From Cochliopodium minus (taxonomy: Eukaryota > Discosea > Himatismenida > Cochliopodiidae): 53,443 nt of DNA. The notes beneath the pieces were generated by a model. It was not told the DNA's origin. It worked only from the letters and a program-made list of their open reading frames with translations, and did no database searches. Every line of letters begins with the position of its first letter. Position 1 is the stretch's first letter. The stretch covers positions 61,983 to 115,425 of the forward strand of contig JAMYWO010000033.1 of assembly GCA_024220525.1 (NCBI GenBank), written 5' to 3'. Shown piece after piece: positions 32,698 to 44,144 of the stretch. The translations under genes were made by a program, and so were the position numbers.

Positions 32698-35600
32698 ATG
32701 ATTGATAATCATTTGGAAAAAACAAATACAAAGAATTTGTCCGAAGAAATACTGATTTTGACAAAGAAATTGAGGAATCTAAATGTAGAATTAAAGAAAT
32801 TGTTTGAGGGGAGCAAATCTGTCCAATCATTGAATCAAAATCTGGACAATTTCTACGAGTGGGAAAGAATTGAAGCAAATAAGGGAAAAATAGAAAAAGA
32901 AGGGAATAATTCACAAGAAAATAAAAAGATTGAAAATAAATATAAGAACATCAAATATTCTTATGCAATAGGATTGTTGAAATGTATCTGCATGATCAAC
33001 AATATCTCGGTGGATATAATAAAGATTCAGAATCAAATATTCACCGAAGAAGAATTGAAGGAAAAGATACCAGTGTTGAGTTTATCAGAATATCAGATTT
33101 TGGGTAGATCATTCGTGGTGATAGTGAATTGGGCAATAAATCCAATGTTATTGAGAGGAGTGGGGACTTTATTGGAGAAAGAGATGAAGAGATGGAGGAA
33201 TGACGAGATGTTATACAGGATCATCTCGCAGATCTTTGTGTGGAGCAGGGATGATAGGATAGATATCTTCAATCGATTGGTGATGTCAGAACAATTGCAA
33301 TACATCTTAGGTTCATTGATTCAAATATGTTATGCTCCTGTCATAGATGGGAATATTAAAAAGAAAGAGGGGATAAATAAAGAGATTAATGAGATGAAGG
33401 ATAACAATATTCATATAAATGTAAATAATAACAATTCATCGAGTGATAATAAAAATGTCTCGATAGATGAAAACAATAAAGATGATAATATGCTTTTTAC
33501 ATCTCCATCTCAATTTTATACTTTCAAAAATAATCATAAATCGATTAAAGAAAATGATAAAAATGAAGATACAACTTTCACATCTCCAAATCAATTTTAC
33601 AATAAAAATGTTACAAATCCCAAAAGTACATTTGGCACCAATGATCAAAACATTGTTAATAACAACGAAAATAATAATAAAAATAGCAACAAAACACCTG
33701 CTAAGACCCTTTCCTTCGAGAAAGTTCAGCAAGCAACCAACCTTCTCCATTCCCTCATCGATAAAAACACCAACAACAATCTGGTTGTTGCTTCTTTGTT
33801 GGAGCTCATCTCTTCTCTCAACGGCCAGAAGGCTCCCAAGTGGCTTGAAAAAGTGACGAGCACTCTTTTGTCAAGAATTCTTTTAAAGGAAAGAGGAGGT
33901 TAAAAAAAAAAAAAAATTTTAAAATTTTTTACTTTAAATATTTTTTTGTAAACTAAAAATTTAAATTTATTCTTGCAAAATTTATTCTCCTAAATTTTTT
34001 TTTTGTAAAAAAATAGTTATTTATATTTTGTCTGTTTTGCTTGCTGAGAACGGCGAAGACTATCACTTAGGCCATTTTGTAAATGCAGCTATGTTGGTGA
34101 CAACAGGTAAAAATTTTTTTGATGAAAAATAATTTAAAATAATTTGATATCATTTTTTTAAATAATTTGATATCAATTTTTTAAAAATTATTTAAAAAAA
34201 AAAATAATTTGATATTAAATTAATTTTTTTTTTATTTCATGACAAGTTCCAAGACAGGCAACTTCGGTGGAGAGCTACTATGATTTGATTTCGCCACAGG
34301 TAGTTTATTTGCTTTTCTCAGAGAACCAGAGCATCAAAAAGACAATCACCATCATCATTCAGAAAATGCTCGAACTCAACCCCGCCATCACTCACAAGTG
34401 CTTGATGAGTCCCATTTCTTCTCCTCTGCTGTAAAAAAAAAAATTAAAAAATAGAAAAATTAAAAAATAGAAAAATTAAAAAATAGAAAAATTAAAAAAT
34501 AAAATTAAAAAATAGAAAAATTAAAATATTAAAAAATTAAAAAATTAAAAAATAAAATTAAAAAATAGAAAAATTAAAATATAAAAAATTAAAAAATTAA
34601 AAAATTAAATTAAAATAAATATATTAAAATTAATGATCAATTTAAAATTTATATTAAATTTTTTTTGAAAAACTTAAAATCAGATTAAAAATTTTTTTAA
34701 ATATTAAAAACATAATTTTTTTTTTAAAAGAAAACTCCAAGAAGGAGAAGAAATAGAAACTAACACAGAAGAAACCATCCTCACGGAAGAACAGCTGGAA
34801 TCTTCCATTGACAAAATATACTGCATCTTGTCTGTCTCCCAATGCAAGCAAAGCGTGTTGGACATGATAACCCCCTCTATGTTTTCTATCATTAAAATTT
34901 TTTGTTTTGCAAAAAAAGTATTTTTTTATTTTTTTTAAAAATCATTATTTTTTAATTTTTTGTTTTGCAAAATTACTATTTTTTTTTTGATTTTTTTTAA
35001 ATATTTTTTTTTTTAAATATTTTTTTTTGATTCTTTTTTTCGTTTTTTTTTATTGAATTATTTCGAAAATTCTTTTTCGTTTTTTTATTACTTTGATTTT
35101 TATATTTTTTTGTTTCTTTGTAAATTTCATTTTTCAATTTTTTTTTTTAAAGGTTAATTCCAAAAATATCAAAGAAAAATGCCAGAGTTTAATAATGAGC
35201 TATCTGAGGATGAACATGAAGGCTTACAAGCTGGTCAAATCTTTGTTTCTTCCACAAAAAAAGATCTATTCTTCCAAAGACACTTTGATTTCTCTCTTTT
35301 TGGGTGAAAAAGGTTCAAAAATTTATTTATTAAAGAAAAATAATTTAATAATTCAAAAATTTTTGAACAACAATCAAAGGTGGGATATCTCTCAAAAGAG
35401 TTCACAAACCGTAATTAATTTAATTTTTAAAAATTTAATAAACATTTCAATTTTTTATTTTATTTTTGATTTCACATTTTATTTTATTTTTTATCAGTTT
35501 TTTTTGATTTTCTTTTCATTTTTTTTGTTATTTTTTAAAAATTTTAGAAATATTTTTTCAAACATATTTTTTTTAAATTCATTCCATTCGAAGAACTTTA

Positions 35601-36556
35601 TTTTACGAGGAAACAGACGACACATGGGACGGAGAGGCATTAACAGAAATAATAAAAGAGCTCGACGACTCGTTCCTAGTGGGTAACTTGTTCGTGGAAT
35701 TGATCTACGATTTCAGCATCTCGAAAAGAGAAAGTAAAGAAACCAAGAGTGTTTTCCCCTCTTTGTTCGGAGATCATTCAATGGATCGTTTCAAGATGGA
35801 GTATCAATTGGCTGTTTCCCAAATGCTTTTTTTGATTTCCAACAATTTTTCTGTCAAAAATTTTCATAATCCCATCCAAGTAACCTTTTTCTGTTCATTT
35901 ATTTTTTTTATTAGATTTTTTTTTTTTTTAAAAAATCAATTGATTTTTATTTCCCATTATTAAAAAAAAATTAATTTTTAATTTTTAATTTTTAATTTTA
36001 ACAATTTAAACATTTTTATTATTTTTTAAATTTTATTTATTATTTTTTATTTTTTTTTTTATTTTTAATATTTTTTTATTATTTTTTTCATATTTTTTCA
36101 TTTATCTACTCATTTATTTTTTAAACTAATTTCTTGAAAAAAGGTTTGTTCATTTTTGAAGATCATCATGGAAGAAAGAGAAGCGGAGAGCAATGTGATA
36201 TGTCTGTCCATTCTGGAGGCTCTTCTCTCTGAAAAAATGAAATTGAAAAAGGGAGAAGAGATGATCATCTTTGATCTCATTCCTTTCTTAAGAGAAATGG
36301 AAGACGATCTTGACCCAAATGTTCAATCTAAGTAATTCTTAAAAAAAAATTTTTAAATATTTTCAAGATATTTTTTGTATATTTTTTGAAATTTTTTTTG
36401 AAATTTTTTTTGAAATTTTTTTTGAAATTTTTTTTAAAATTATTTCAAGTGTACAAAAAATAATCAAACTTATTGAGGCAAAAAAATGGATTGAAGACGA
36501 AAATCAAAAAAAAGAAAAAAAAGACGAAGAAGAAACATTAGAAACATTCGAATCCT
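32698..36556 (+). CDS. TANGO6: TANGO6/RTP1-like protein (5' part, cut by assembly gap)
   Basis: Nine in-phase exons: 32698-33898, 34017-34106, 34247-34430, 34731-34917, 35153-35312, 35380-35410 (31 nt), 35594-35879, 36144-36331 and 36450-36556, about 811 residues. TANGO6/RTP1 are HEAT-like proteins linked to RNA polymerase II assembly/import and secretion. The match rests on the middle of the protein: VESYYDLISPQVVYLLF, then NPAITHKCLMSPISSPLL, ILTEEQLESSIDKIYCIL and the later LDDSFLVGNLFVELIYDF. The region between residues 215 and 340 is an Asn-rich insertion. The expected C-terminal RTP1 domains are missing because the contig ends in a TTTTTA repeat at the N (36649). Confidence 0.72.
34431..34640. 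repeat. Tandem AAAAATTAAAAAATAG repeat in an intron
   Basis: A 15-16 nt unit (AAAAATTAAAAAATAG) is repeated several times in the third intron of the TANGO6-like gene, with variant copies downstream. It is simple-sequence expansion of intron A/T tract; no function is suggested. Confidence 0.7.
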
Positions 36557-36648
36557 GTATATTTTTTTTTTATTTTTTTTATTTTTTTATTTTTATTTTT
36601 TATTTTTTATTTTTTATTTTTTATTTTTTATTTTTTATTTTTTATTTT
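36557..36648. repeat. TTTTTA simple repeat at contig end
   Basis: Begins as the donor side of a TANGO6 intron (GTATAT) and turns into (ATTTTT)n running into the N at 36649. This is a typical place for an assembly to stop. Confidence 0.85.
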
Positions 36649-36726
36649 NCTCTTCCTGTCATAAATATGATTTTTATTTTTTATTTTTTTATTATTTTTA
36701 TTTTTATTTTTTATTATTTTTTATTT
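36649..36726. other. Assembly gap (single N) followed by 77-bp copy of the window start
   Basis: A single N at 36649 is followed by 77 bases identical to bases 1-77 of the window (starting CTCTTCCTGTCATAAATATG), diverging at the 78th. Two contigs therefore start with the same sequence. The gap is of unknown true length. The TANGO6 gene is cut here. Confidence 0.9.
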
Positions 36727-36959
36727 CAAATTTTTTATTTTTTATTTTTATTTTTATTTTATTTTTTTATTTTATTTTTTATTTTATTTTATATTTTTTA
36801 TTTTTGATTTTTTATTTTTTTTAATATTTATTATTTATTTCTAGTTTTGTTATTTTCATATTTTCATTATTAATATTATTTAAATATTTTTTATTTTAGT
36901 TTTTATTTTTTATTTTATTTTTTATTCTTCATTAAAACTTTTTTTCCAATTTGGTGCAG

Positions 36960-37009
36960 AATATCCAGGAAAGATGGATCACATCAGTTGCGTTGTATAT
37001 TTGGTTTAA
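36960..37009 (+). CDS. Orphan terminal exon, possibly of a PP2C-type phosphatase
   Basis: A good acceptor (TTTGGTGCAG) precedes a short open frame reading EYPGKMDHISCVVYLV and TAA. GKxDxIS/T-VVV is the usual C-terminal motif of PP2C/PPM phosphatases, with the Asp a metal ligand. Upstream exons would lie across the gap. Sixteen residues are too few to be sure; another frame of the same exon is also open. Confidence 0.25.
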
Positions 37010-37174
37010 TAAAGTTCTTATTCACTTGTGATATTTTCTCCCCTCTCTTTAAAAAAATTAAGATTTTATTTGTTTAAAATTTCAAAAAAAAATTAAAAAT
37101 GTTTCGTAAAGTAATTATTTAATTGTTAATTTCAAATTAAAAAAAATTTGTGTTTGATTATTTCTTCAATTTCA

Positions 37175-37390
37175 TTATTTCTTCTTGTAATTCTTTTCCT
37201 TTTCTTTTTCAATTATTGTTTTGTTTTCGTATATTAACCTTTCAATTTCTTGGTGTAGTTCTTGGTTCTTTCTCTTTCTCATTTCCAATTTTACTTTCTT
37301 TTTACTTGGATATTTTTGAAATCTTCTTTTATTAATTTTATTTTCTTTTTGTTTGATTTTCAATTTTAATAATCTGTCCGTTTTTGACAT
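37175..37390 (-). CDS. Small basic coiled-coil protein
   Basis: The 71-residue open frame MSKTDRLLKLKIKQKENKIN... is lysine/glutamate-rich with heptad-like spacing (QELHQEIERLIYENKTI). A single-exon gene with its own ATG. I recognise no family; size and charge are compatible with a ribosomal or nucleolar accessory protein. It may be spurious in such A-rich sequence. Confidence 0.4.
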   Translation of the reverse strand: MSKTDRLLKLKIKQKENKINKRRFQKYPSKKKVKLEMRKRKNQELHQEIERLIYENKTIIEKEKEKNYKKK

Positions 37391-37658
37391 TTATTGTTTC
37401 GTATCAGTTCCCTTTCTCTTATACAAGTTTTTTTGAAGAAAACAAACTTTAGAAATTATTATAGGATCTTTGGATAAACTGTTAAGATTCACATTCTGCA
37501 TTTGATCAAATACTATTTATCACTTAATTAATTTTGGATCTTGCTTCCAAAATTTCAAAAATAGAATTTATAATGAAGTCATATATTTGAAATTATTGAC
37601 TAAATACAAAGAATGTTCACAAAATTGTATTGTTTCCAAAATTTATTTGATCAATAAA

Positions 37659-38726
37659 ATGGTGAGTCATCAAAGTTTTGAAAAAATAAAAAAAAAAATC
37701 AAGACGATGTTATCCAAATTACCCAAATCCATATTATTGCTATTTTATGCATCTGGTGTTTACATCTGCTATTTGGCATTTGGAATAGCTCAAGAGAAAG
37801 TGTGAGTGAAAAATTTTTTATATTTTTAACGAGATTTAAATCACATTCAAAAAAATAAAAATTTATAGGCACAAATCAACCTATTTGGGACCCAATGGAA
37901 CACGAGATAAATTTGATTCAACACTATTTTTATTATTTATACAGTGCATCTTCAATAGTGGATTGGCATATATAGGTATAACAATAGAAAACCTGAAATT
38001 AAATTGGAATATCTTTCATTATGATCATTCATAATCACTCTGTTTATGGAATTAAATCTTGATAAAAAAAAATATTCAGATAAAATAGAATGGATGGAAT
38101 AATTTTCCTTTCTATAATTTATATTTCCAAATCTCATTTATAAACCGAACTGAATAAAAGATAATTTTTTATAAAAATTTCAAAAATCACCCGAATTATT
38201 AGAAATATCTTTGCATCAGATAAATGATTTCTGTTTGAATCAGATCATTTCAAGTATGATTATTAAAATCATTGTGATTACTGGATAATTGAAAGCACTT
38301 TATCTTTATAATGCAAATGATTTCACAAAAAAACTTTTGGGATGCTAATTGTGCCCTGAATAATATATCTTTAGAAAGTGAAATATTTATTTTTTGATTT
38401 AATTTCGATTCGATTCTTGTTTTAACTGTTTTCTCGATATAGATTTTTTAAAAAAAAAATTTCATACAATATAATTGAATTAATTATTTTTCTTTTTATT
38501 TTTGTAAAATTAATTTCTTGTTTAATTTTTTCCAACAAACAATTTATTCTTTTCTTTTTTTTTTTTAAAGGACTTTTGTTCTACCCAAGCACAAGAAAAC
38601 TCAACCAAAAATCAGTCGCGACAATCAGTTTGACATATTTGGCTGCAATGGCATTCAGTAACGCTGCACTCGACCACATTGACTTCCCAACACAAGTATT
38701 AGGAAAAACAAGTAAACCTGTATTTG
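37659..38726 (+). CDS. SLC35B1/HUT1-type nucleotide-sugar or ATP/ADP transporter (5' part)
   Basis: Exons 37659-37801, 37869-37975 and 38571-38726 join in phase to 135 residues, then a donor runs into the second gap. Family features: first membrane helix LLLFYASGVYICYLAFGIAQEK (SLC35B1 has GILQEK here), then LFLLFIQCIFNSGLAYIG, and SLTYLAAMAFSNAALDHIDF with PTQVLGKTSKPV, a near-perfect match to the family's YPTQVLGKSCKPIPV block. Human SLC35B1 is an ER ATP/ADP exchanger; yeast HUT1 is linked to UDP-galactose transport. About 200 residues and the remaining six or so helices are missing at 38839. Confidence 0.85.
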
Positions 38727-38838
38727 GTAAAAAAAATTAATTAAAAAAAATTCTTTTTAAAAGTTTTAAATAATGAATTTAAACTAAAATTTTTGAAATT
38801 TTTTTTCATTTTATTTATTATTTAAATTTTTTTATTTT

Positions 38839-38839
38839 N
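38839..38839. other. Second assembly gap (single N)
   Basis: A single N lies in A/T simple sequence, in the intron after exon 3 of the SLC35B1-type gene. What follows is not the rest of that gene, so sequence is missing or the contigs are wrongly ordered. Confidence 0.9.
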
Positions 38840-39077
38840 TTTTGATTGTTTTTATTGGCATAAACTGATTTGGATATAAACAAAAGTGTAAATAATTTTT
38901 ATAACAAGTTTTTTTTTGGAACTGATTATACATTCTAATCAAAATAAACAAGAATATAATCTCCCTTTTTCTGAATCCCAAAAGATTTTACAATTTTAAA
39001 CTGTTCTAAATTAATTTAAAGAAAGATGAATGATAGTGAATGTTCGGAATTAAAAGATAAGGAAAAAAATAAAAACA

Positions 39078-39284
39078 CTAATTGAGGAAAATATGAGAAG
39101 TTTTTTTTTTTACACAAATCCAAATGCCCAAATTTCTCCATTTTTTTGTGATAAATTGTGAAATATCAAGATCATTCATCACCAATAGTGGTTCAAATTG
39201 ATTTTCATCATTTCCTATTCCCAATTGTCCAAATGCAAATAAATCTCCATTATCTTTATTTGAGAAGATGTTGAATGATATCAT
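39078..39284 (-). CDS. RCC1-like repeat fragment
   Basis: The frame includes DNGDLFAFGQLGIGNDENQF, which resembles an RCC1 repeat (GxLYxFGxNxxGQLGxG) with the N-x-x-G part deleted, then EPLLVMNDLDIS. A donor-like GTAAAA follows at the C-terminal end, toward the contig start. It is either the first exon of an RCC1-family gene lost in the gap or a decayed copy. Confidence 0.35.
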   Translation of the reverse strand: MISFNIFSNKDNGDLFAFGQLGIGNDENQFEPLLVMNDLDISQFITKKWRNLGIWICVKKKTSHIFLN

Positions 39285-39341
39285 TGCATTTTATTATGAT
39301 TCCTTGTCATTTTTAAAATAAAAAAATGAATAAAGGAACAG

Positions 39342-42300
39342 ATGATAAAGATGAAATGGATAAGATTCAATTATCCTCTTTATTTATCCTTGGCCTTAAC
39401 TGTGGGTGCATTGGGGATCTTATCTTACTTTCTTCTTTCCAAGAAGAAAAAAAGGGAAATTAATGTTGATGAATTGAATGAATTGTCCAATCAAATGAAT
39501 GTGGATTTCGAAAAAGGAAATATCAAAAGATTGAAAGAAATTTTTGACAAGATATGGAGTTATGATTGGTAAATATCTAAAATTTGCAATAACAGATTTA
39601 AATAATATATTAATATTTAAAACAAATTGTTTTTGTTCATTAGGGAATCAATGGATATCAAGAATAAGAAACAAAGGGAGTTTTTTTTGATTGATTTGAA
39701 AGATTCGATACATTTCAATCTTGTATTCTTCGATGAATCTTATGATAGGGGATTGGAATTGATTAAGACCTGGATTGATAAGCTTCATCAGATGATCAGC
39801 TTGAAGTTGCCAATTCAAAATGAGTTGGAAATAAACACAAGTGTTCAGAACGTGATGTCTGTTTTATCAGCAAGGAGATTCAATATGAATTATCATCAAG
39901 ATATCGAGGATGAAATCAAGAAGGTCAATTCAATTCATCTTAAATTTAAATCCTCACCATAATTTTTATATAACTTAATTCCGCCACATAAAAAAATAAA
40001 ATTATATATATACAATGTAATAAAATATAAAGGTATGGATGTTGATCAATCTGAATAGAACCAAAATTTATGGCCCAGTGGTAGAGGAGATCAAAATGGA
40101 TGTAAAAAGAAACTTAGTGAGGATTTTGATGATGAGTGGAAAATACGAAGAAGTGTTAAGAAAACACATTGATATATTGGACACAAAAAAGAAGAAACAA
40201 AGTTTCTTTTCATCAAAAGGTAAAACAAAATTTAAAGATATATATTAAATAAAACATTAAAATATGAATTTTTGAAAGATAAACTCGTTTTGGTAAATAA
40301 TTTCCTACACTTTAATTTGTTTACTTAATACCTTTCCACAAAAAAAAGGCAACAATGTTCTGGAACGCAGCGATGAGGTGTGAAAAGCAAAATAAAGAGT
40401 TGGAACAAAAAGCAAAGGAGTTTTTAAGGACAACAGTCCAAGAACAGTTTTTTACGACAGGAGTCGAAATTTTTTACATCAGCGTTTCTAAATATGATAT
40501 TTATTTTGATTCTTTCATTGACGAAATAGACAAAGATGGACATTATACAAAATTAAATTTGTGTGTGTTTAGAGATGGTATTCCTGTTGACTGCAGTATC
40601 AAACTCACTGATATGGAAGAGAAAATTGTTTACCACGAGGAGTTTATTACCAAGAAGGAAATTCCACGGGAGATATTAAATAGGCAACTTGTCATTTCTA
40701 AACAAAGAGAGATTGAGTTACAGAAAATTACTAAAATATATTATATTCAACATTTATTTCTTATAGTTAAATTTATCCCTTTTTAAAGATTATTTTAAGA
40801 ATACTTTAAACATTTCTTAAAATTATTTTTCTTTTTAGGAATTATTTATTAATTAATTTTTTTTCACATCAATTTTCAAATAAATTTTCTTCCAATAAAA
40901 TAGATTCGTTAATTTCCACAAAAGAGTATTTATCCCGAGAAACAGACTCACACGATTCCAAACCTGTTTTTTTGGACAAGTTTATAGAAAATAGGTTCAA
41001 TATTTACAATAGATCTTCTTCTAAAATAAACTTGGAGGATGGTTTCTATATCTTAAGCTTCCAAGTAATTGGAGCGAAAGGTCGAGAGGAAATCGCTAAA
41101 TTGATGGTAGTGAATTCCTTGAATAGTGAAGATAGATCATTTGATATTTTGTTGAAAGAACTCGACTTGTTGTAAGTATAATATTAATCTAAATTTGTTA
41201 AAACTTTTACTTTTATTTTATATTTTCTCAAATTAATTTTTTATAATTTTATTTATTATTTGCATTTATTGCATTTTTAATCTTTTTAATTTTTTTTCAA
41301 TCAATTATATTTAAAATTTCATTTTAAATTCTTTTTTTTTAGACCACAAGAACCCATTCCTCTCATCATCTATTTGAGTGTATTTTTTTTTTTTCACTAA
41401 TAGCAAACCTATTTAATTGTGTTCTTCCTTTTTTTTAAAGGAACTCGTCTCAACTCATTTCGATTCGAACCGTTCGTTGGATTTTGAGAAATCCTTTCAG
41501 TTTTTAAAAAAAGGGGGCATCGATAAGTTAACCGACATGGTCCCAGAGATGAAGGTTTATATCTACACTACCTATTTGGCATCTCTATACAGTAATTAAA
41601 TTTTTTTTAATAATTTTTTTACAATTTTTTATTTTTTATTTTTATTTTCTTATTTTTTATTACTTATTATTGTAATTAAAAATTTTTTAAAATTTTTAAT
41701 TTTTTTTTTCACTTTAAATTTTGATTCATTTTTTATTTCTTTACATTTTTTTTTCACTTTATTCTTTTTTTTATTCTTGGTTTTTTTTACGTGAACAGAT
41801 GGATTAACTTACAATTTTTATTTTATATTTTTTTTATTTAAATTTTTTTTTTTTTATTTATTCTTTATTTTTATTGTTTATTGTTTTATTCTTATGGTTT
41901 TTTTTTTACATGAACAGATGGATTAACTTACACAACGTTAAATATTGACCTGTTCAAAAAGTACTCAACAAAAATGTTGGGGATACTTGAAACAATGGAA
42001 AGTGAAGACAAATCTATTTTGACAACCATGTATAGATCCTCTCTTGCATTCTACGAAACTTTTGAGTTGACAAATTTGGCAGAAGATTGCATCAATAAGT
42101 ACATCATCTTGAACGACCCTGATTTGATGCCTGGAAGTATCAACTTCCAAATGTTGCTTGCTTCTTATTCTTTCATCATTTCGATGGACCTCAACAAAGG
42201 TTAAACTCTTTTTTTTATTTAATAACAGATGATTTAAAATTATAAAATAATTTTTATATTATTTTTATTTTTATTTTGATTTTTATTTTGATTTTTATTT

Positions 42301-44007
42301 TTATTTTTATTTTTATTTTTATTTTTATTTTTATTTTTATTTTGATTTTTATTTTTATTTTTATTTTTTGTATTTATTATCATTTTTATACTATATATTT
42401 TTATTATTAATTTTTATTAATTTAATTGTTTTAAAACAATCTTTAAATATTAAATTTTCGAAACCTTTTATAATTTTCCAAAATTTTTATTTTATTTTAT
42501 TCTATTTTAAATCTTTAGGAGATATAAATTCTGCTTTTCATAATTTAAGTCTGTTGATCAAAAGGTTAAATAATAGTGAAAAGTTCCAAAGCGAATGGGG
42601 TAATGAAGAATTTGAAGAGTACAACGTAACAACCCATTTTTTTTTTAAAAAATATAATTTGATTTATTTTTTGAAAAATTAGTTTGCCTACAACCAGACT
42701 CATTTTCTTTTTTTTGAAATCAATTATTGTCAAGGGGATATTGAAGTAAAAATATTTTCAATATAATTTCTTTTGGAATTTTTTTAGTTTTTTAATTCAA
42801 TTGTTTAATTTTTATTTTTATTCTTTTTTGTTTTTTTGTTTTATTTTTCATTTTTTGTTTATTTTTTTTTTTTTAGTAAAATTTCTTATTTTTTTTCATA
42901 AAAAGAGTGCATTAAAATGTTTCGAAAGCATTCGTTACTATTATCCAAAGTCAAAAAGAAAATTGAGCTTGTTACATTTTTCAAGTTTGAGAAAGTAACT
43001 TTTAAATTTTTTTGTTTTTTTTTTATTCATAATTATTAAAACGTAACAATAAATTTACCCATTCAAAAATAGAATCGCTTTTGAAACACAGGACCCTGAA
43101 CAACACAAGGAAATTTTGAAAATGGTAGAAAACCTTGAGAAAGATATTGGCATCTTGGACTCAACCAACATCAAAGTATTCGCAGCGGATGATGTGACAT
43201 ACCAATTGCTCATCTGCGCCAACATGAGATCATACTAAGGATACGAAGAAAAAGCGATTGAACATCTCAAAAAAATAAAAAAGATTGGTGAAAAAAACAA
43301 TATTTCCAACTTTGAATCCCATCATCGCTGGTTTTTCTCTTTCAAGTCGAACAATTTGCTCAAAATCAAGGATGATCCAAATTTTGGTAACCTTGAGTTG
43401 TACATTGACGTTTGTTTCAAGAGTTTTGATTCCAAAACCACTTTTTTGACTGAGCGGGATGTCATAAAATTTGTTTTTGTACCTTTCTCAAAGGTTAGTG
43501 TTACAAAAATAAATCTATTTTCAATTTTCAACAATTTATTTTCAAAAATAATCTGGTCTAATCAAATTTAAAAAACAATATTTTATCAACTTTTATCATT
43601 TTTCATTCAAAATTTGTTTAAAATTGATCGATAACATTACTTGTTTGTCACTTTAATTTTTTTTAAATTTCATAATTTAGGTGGATCTTTTAGGAAAGAA
43701 ACATGAAGAACTTTTGGAATTATCAAAGACTGACTCTTCTGTTGTAACTTTCCAATCTACTATTTCCAAAGTGAACACCCAATTTTGCAATGACTTCATG
43801 AAGAGAGCTCTTTTTGTCCAACAAAAAATCGAGTTGTTTGGGAATGAAACCACTTATGTTTTGAAAGCGATGGCTTTTAAGGAAGACCAGTTGATTTATG
43901 TCAATTTCGTTTTTTCAGAATTGTTTGAGTATCCAACTGAGTACACTCAATTCTTGGAGAATTATGATTTTTCATCTAAACTTGAGAAATTGGTTCTTGA
44001 GGATTGA
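39342..44007 (+). CDS. Membrane-anchored TPR-like protein with internal stop codon
   Basis: About 15 exons: 39342-39568, 39644-39923, 40033-40219, 40279-40292 (14 nt), 40349-~40758, ~40905-41173, 41343-41379, 41441-41591, 41918-42199, 42519-42625, 42683-42745, 42906-42994, 43073-43493 and 43681-44007. The junction at 40700-40930 is unresolved; the others keep phase. A signal-anchor helix at residues 12-34 (YLSLALTVGALGILSYFLL) precedes a long helical region with TPR-like stretches (GYEEKAIEHLKKIKKIG). I recognise no named family. An in-frame TAA at 43236-43238 sits inside exon 13, between NMRSY and GYEEK, where coding clearly continues. This is a nonsense allele, an assembly error or a pseudogene. 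Confidence 0.6.
41781..41935 (+). repeat. Duplicated splice acceptor and exon start within an intron
   Basis: GTGAACAGATGGATTAACTTACA at 41791-41813 repeats almost exactly as ATGAACAGATGGATTAACTTACA just downstream (from 41910), where it forms the true acceptor and first codons of exon 9 of the TPR-like gene. The upstream copy runs into A/T repeat and cannot code. Confidence 0.75.
42240..42440. repeat. TTTTTA simple repeat in an intron
   Basis: A run of ATTTTT units, a few with G substitutions (TTTTGATTTTTA), in the intron before exon 10 of the TPR-like gene. No coding capacity. Confidence 0.8.
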
Positions 44008-44144
44008 GCTAAATCTTTAAAAATTCATTAAACTTTGTTCTTGAAATTGATTTTCTTGAAAAAAGCAGTGAAATGTTAATATGGTTTTAAACAATAGCAA
44101 ACAAGTGTTTCTTTAATATTTATAGAACAAATTTTTCAAAAGTT

